Source: Mitsuaria sp. WAJ17 (GTDB taxonomy: Bacteria > Pseudomonadota > Gammaproteobacteria > Burkholderiales > Burkholderiaceae_C). From it: a stretch of 64,000 nucleotides of DNA. Location: the NCBI RefSeq assembly GCF_014174515.1, contig NZ_JACJUG010000014.1:62001-126000 (forward strand). The letters are read 5' to 3'. The notes under the pieces are model-generated. The model was not told the DNA's origin. It worked only from the letters and a program-made list of their open reading frames with translations, and did no database searches. Shown here in pieces: positions 62,055 through 64,000 of the stretch (position 1 is its first letter; each line of letters opens with the position of its first letter). The position numbers and the translations under genes were made by a program.

Positions 62055-62123
62055 CCTGCCCATGCCGGACAGGCACGAGCACGCAGCCGTGCGGCACACG
62101 GCACGATGCCTGCCACCGCAGGC

Positions 62124-62260
62124 GCCCCATCCTGCCGAGGAGACCCAGAATGAGCTGGGTCGCACCGAGATGCCGGCCCATGACGCCGGCCGCGCGGCCA
62201 GCTGCGATGCCGACGACCATCGCCTGCCTGCGCACGCCCCGCCTCACGAATCACCGGGGC
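62124..62260 (+). pseudogene. Partial duplicate of the methyltransferase 5' end
   Basis: Bases 62124-62212 repeat, with changes, the stretch 62267-62353: leader GCCCCATCCTGC, ribosome-binding GAGGAGACC, ATGAGC, and then GACGCCGGCCGCGC. In one frame it still reads EMPAHDAGRAASCDA against EMQAYYAGRAAYYDA in the true gene. Similarity resumes after a deletion at 62217-62265 (ATCGCCTGCCTGCGCACGCC). It is a truncated tandem copy of the start of the next gene and is not expected to give protein. Confidence 0.8.
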
Positions 62261-62293
62261 GCACGGGCCCCATCCTGCTGGAGGAGACCAGGA

Positions 62294-62944
62294 ATGAGCC
62301 ACGCCTCGGCCGAGATGCAGGCCTATTACGCCGGCCGCGCAGCCTACTACGACGCTGTCTACCTGAAGCCCGAGCGGACCGCAGACATCGCCTATCTGCG
62401 CACGCACCTGCCCGAGCGCCTGGGCGGCCGCACGCTGCTGGAGATCGCCAGCGGCACCGGCTACTGGACGCAAGACCTGGCCCCCGTGGCGCGGCGCATG
62501 GTGGCTACCGACTACACCGCCGAGCCGCTGTCCTTCGCCCGCCAGCGCCCGGGCGTCGAGGCGGTGCAGTTTGAGCAGGCCGATGCCTACGCGCTGCCCG
62601 AGCCGCTGGGTCGATTCGATGCTGCCTTTGCCGGCCTGTGGTTCTCTCACGTGCCGGTGGAGGCCCGCGAGGCTTTTCTGGCCTCTCTGCACGGTCGGCT
62701 GAACGTCGGCGCCCGCGTGATCTGGATAGACAACCACGAACGCCAATGCCAGGACTTCCCCATTGTCGAAACCGACGCCCGGGGCAATACCTACCAGCAC
62801 CGCCCGCTGCGTGATGGCAGCGTGCACCGCGTGCTGAAGAACTTCCCCACGCAGGAGGCGCTCGAGGCCCTGGTGGCCGGCGTGGCCCGCCGGACCCGCT
62901 ACCAGCGTCTCGACAATTTCTGGCTTTTCGAATACGAGCTGTGA
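62294..62944 (+). CDS. SAM-dependent class I methyltransferase
   Basis: 216 residues. YYAGRAAYYDAVYLK, then TLLEIASGTGYWTQDLAPVA (motif I, SAM-binding), VATDYTAEPLSFAR (motif II acidic residue), FDAAFAGLWFSHVPVEAREA and GARVIWIDNHERQ form a small-molecule methyltransferase fold. It resembles type-11 methyltransferases; substrate unknown. AGGA precedes the ATG at 62294. A truncated copy of its 5' end lies directly upstream. Confidence 0.9.
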   Translation: MSHASAEMQAYYAGRAAYYDAVYLKPERTADIAYLRTHLPERLGGRTLLEIASGTGYWTQDLAPVARRMVATDYTAEPLSFARQRPGVEAVQFEQADAYALPEPLGRFDAAFAGLWFSHVPVEAREAFLASLHGRLNVGARVIWIDNHERQCQDFPIVETDARGNTYQHRPLRDGSVHRVLKNFPTQEALEALVAGVARRTRYQRLDNFWLFEYEL

Positions 62945-63056
62945 GCGGGCCTGCCCCTCACCTCGCGTGGCACAAGGACCTCCCCGGCGTGCCGGGCTGA
63001 GCTGAGCGGCTCGGGACCGCCAGCCGGAGCCCTGGAGGACTCATGGCGCTGGATCC

Positions 63057-63560
63057 ATGAACCCGCTGCCTCGTCAGGACGGTCGGGCGTGCGGCATGCC
63101 GCATGAACGGGCAGGCCCGGGGTGGAGCCATCCGGCGGCCGTGAACGAGCGCTTGCATGGGGAGGTCCCCGCTGGCCATGAGTTTTTGCCGGCGCAGCCT
63201 CCTGGCCTACGCCGGGCCTGTATCCTGGCAGGCCTGGGGTGGCTGCTGTTCAAGCACCTGCAACTCCAGCTTCAGCCCCTCACGGGGTTGAGCTTCCTGC
63301 GCCGACATCGCCTGGGGCCTGCTGCTGGTCCCCCTGCTTGCGGGTCTGACGGCTGCCCGGGGGCACATGCCCGGTCCGCGCCCCGGTCTGTGCCCCTTGC
63401 TGGCCCTGCTGCTGCCGGCCTGTATGACGCTGCTGCACGCTGACATGACGGCCCTTGCCACTGTGAGCTCCCCGCTCAACCGGGACATGATCGGCGAGGC
63501 CGCGGTCTGGGTGCGGAATGCCCCCGACATCATCCAGTACCGCGCGACCCCGCGCCCCCG
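63057..63560 (+). pseudogene. Probable decayed membrane-protein gene
   Basis: In the ~920 bases between the methyltransferase and the Crp/Fnr gene no intact gene is convincing. One frame gives RRACILAGLGWLLFKHLQLQ, then QLQPLTGLSFL; near 63300 the hydrophobic pattern passes to another frame: DIAWGLLLVPLLAGLTAARG, then LCPLLALLLPACMTLLHADM. Joined, they would make a protein with three membrane helices. A five-codon frame (ATG 63043, with TGGAGG upstream) ends in an ATGA overlap with ATG 63057. I cannot name a family. Confidence 0.35.
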
Positions 63561-63868
63561 GCTGAAGATCCTCCCGAGCGCGGCCGGCCGCGTGTGGCAG
63601 TGGTTGAGGCCGGATCCCGGGCGCGAGCCGCCCTGCCTGCGCCGGATTCCGGCGGTCTGGGCGGACGCCAGCCTGACGATCGGGCTGTCGATGGCGAGGT
63701 GCTGCCCTGTGCGCGCTGCCAGGGGGCTCCGTGCGCGTGAAGGCCCTGCGCCTGGAGACCATGTGTCGCCTGTGTATTCGGCGATATTTGACGCTCAGTT
63801 GGTGAGTTCGTGTGTTGTCTCAGCATTTCGATCGGTCAGCCCGCGGGCAAGCCATGGCCGCTGCCAGA

Positions 63869-64000
63869 TCAGGGCCGGTAGCGCCGCAGGCCGTCGAGGT
63901 CCAGCACGCGCAGTCCGCCGTAGTCCACGGCGATCAGCCGGGCCTCCTGCAGGTGCTTCAAGGCCTCGTTGACCCGCTGGCGCGAGAGGCCCACCAGCCG
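63869..64000 (-). CDS. Crp/Fnr-family regulator, C-terminal fragment
   Basis: The last 43 codons of a gene that starts right of the window. The residues GLSRQRVNEALKHLQEARLI form the recognition helix and following helix of a Crp-type HTH ('SRQTVNxxLxxL' pattern), then AVDYGGLRVLDLDGLRRY gives the wing and end. The effector domain is outside the window. Its minus orientation converges on the decayed region. Confidence 0.85.
   Translation of the reverse strand, partial: RLVGLSRQRVNEALKHLQEARLIAVDYGGLRVLDLDGLRRYRP

Noticed and set aside
62480-62494. A reverse-orientation copy of the 15-base repeat (CAAGACCTGGCCCC) in the methyltransferase gene
   Set aside because: Two positions differ from the consensus and it encodes a normal part of the methyltransferase; treated as chance.

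Overview
The window is high-GC DNA with dense, often overlapping genes. Its gene content points to a betaproteobacterium of the order Burkholderiales, probably the Roseateles/Mitsuaria/Rubrivivax side. This rests on a dusB-fis-purH block with ruvC on the same strand, a PHA-granule phasin with an Ala/Lys/Pro tail, a PEP-CTERM protein and a LexA-controlled imuA-imuB-dnaE2 mutasome. No rRNA, tRNA or CRISPR array was seen. The placement is inferred from gene content only.

Left part (0-24 kb) is mostly housekeeping. It opens with the tail of a TonB-dependent receptor and a terminator, then a GNAT enzyme, the coupled helicase pair dbpA and rhlE-like, a hydrolase, a LysE exporter and ruvC. A phospholipid pair follows (PlsC-like and CdsA-like, ATGA overlap), then a cupredoxin-like protein and an alcohol-to-acid oxidation pair (GMC oxidoreductase and aldehyde dehydrogenase). 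Next come purH, fis and dusB, an amino-acid-type binding protein, a YqaA-like membrane protein, an M32 carboxypeptidase and a PEP-CTERM protein. The block ends with a storage-lipid group: a patatin lipase, a PhaF-like phasin and, divergent from it, a two-domain fatty acyl-CoA reductase resembling the Marinobacter enzyme.

Accessory block (24.3-31.3 kb) has visibly lower GC in part. Four secreted or lipoprotein genes lie on the minus strand: two GH25-muramidase-like proteins (one with its catalytic Asp-x-Glu, one without), a lipoprotein and a secreted protein of unknown function. About 860 bases without a recognisable gene follow, then a lipoprotein with a long Pro-Thr linker. This four-gene set is the best candidate here for an undescribed system.

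Middle (31-46.5 kb): a YdeI-like protein, a secreted metallo-beta-lactamase-fold protein, a quinone-oxidoreductase/LysR divergent pair with clear operator-like repeats, nudC, a class D beta-lactamase beside a possible HTH/repeat protein, a row of small enzymes (isochorismatase-like, SlyX, cupin, BON-like, DUF1697, ABM), a large TonB-dependent receptor with a TTG start, a TonB_C-domain protein and an SDR lacking part of its cofactor site.

Right part (46.5-64 kb): a row of small minus-strand genes of mostly uncharacterised families (VOC, intradiol-dioxygenase-like, ankyrin, DUF6265, DUF1877, SRPBCC, DUF4240), two of them apparently broken by frameshifts. An integron-type integrase without visible attC sites comes next. 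The SOS mutasome imuA-imuB-dnaE2 follows behind a perfect LexA box; its coding sequence carries many short in-frame tandem repeats. The window closes with a GNAT gene, a methyltransferase whose 5' end is partly duplicated upstream, a degraded membrane-protein gene and the tail of a Crp/Fnr regulator.

Two repeat families recur: a 15-base motif (GGGGTCAGGTCTTGC, seven copies with at most one mismatch, all in the same orientation) and a C/G-rich palindromic element next to gene ends.
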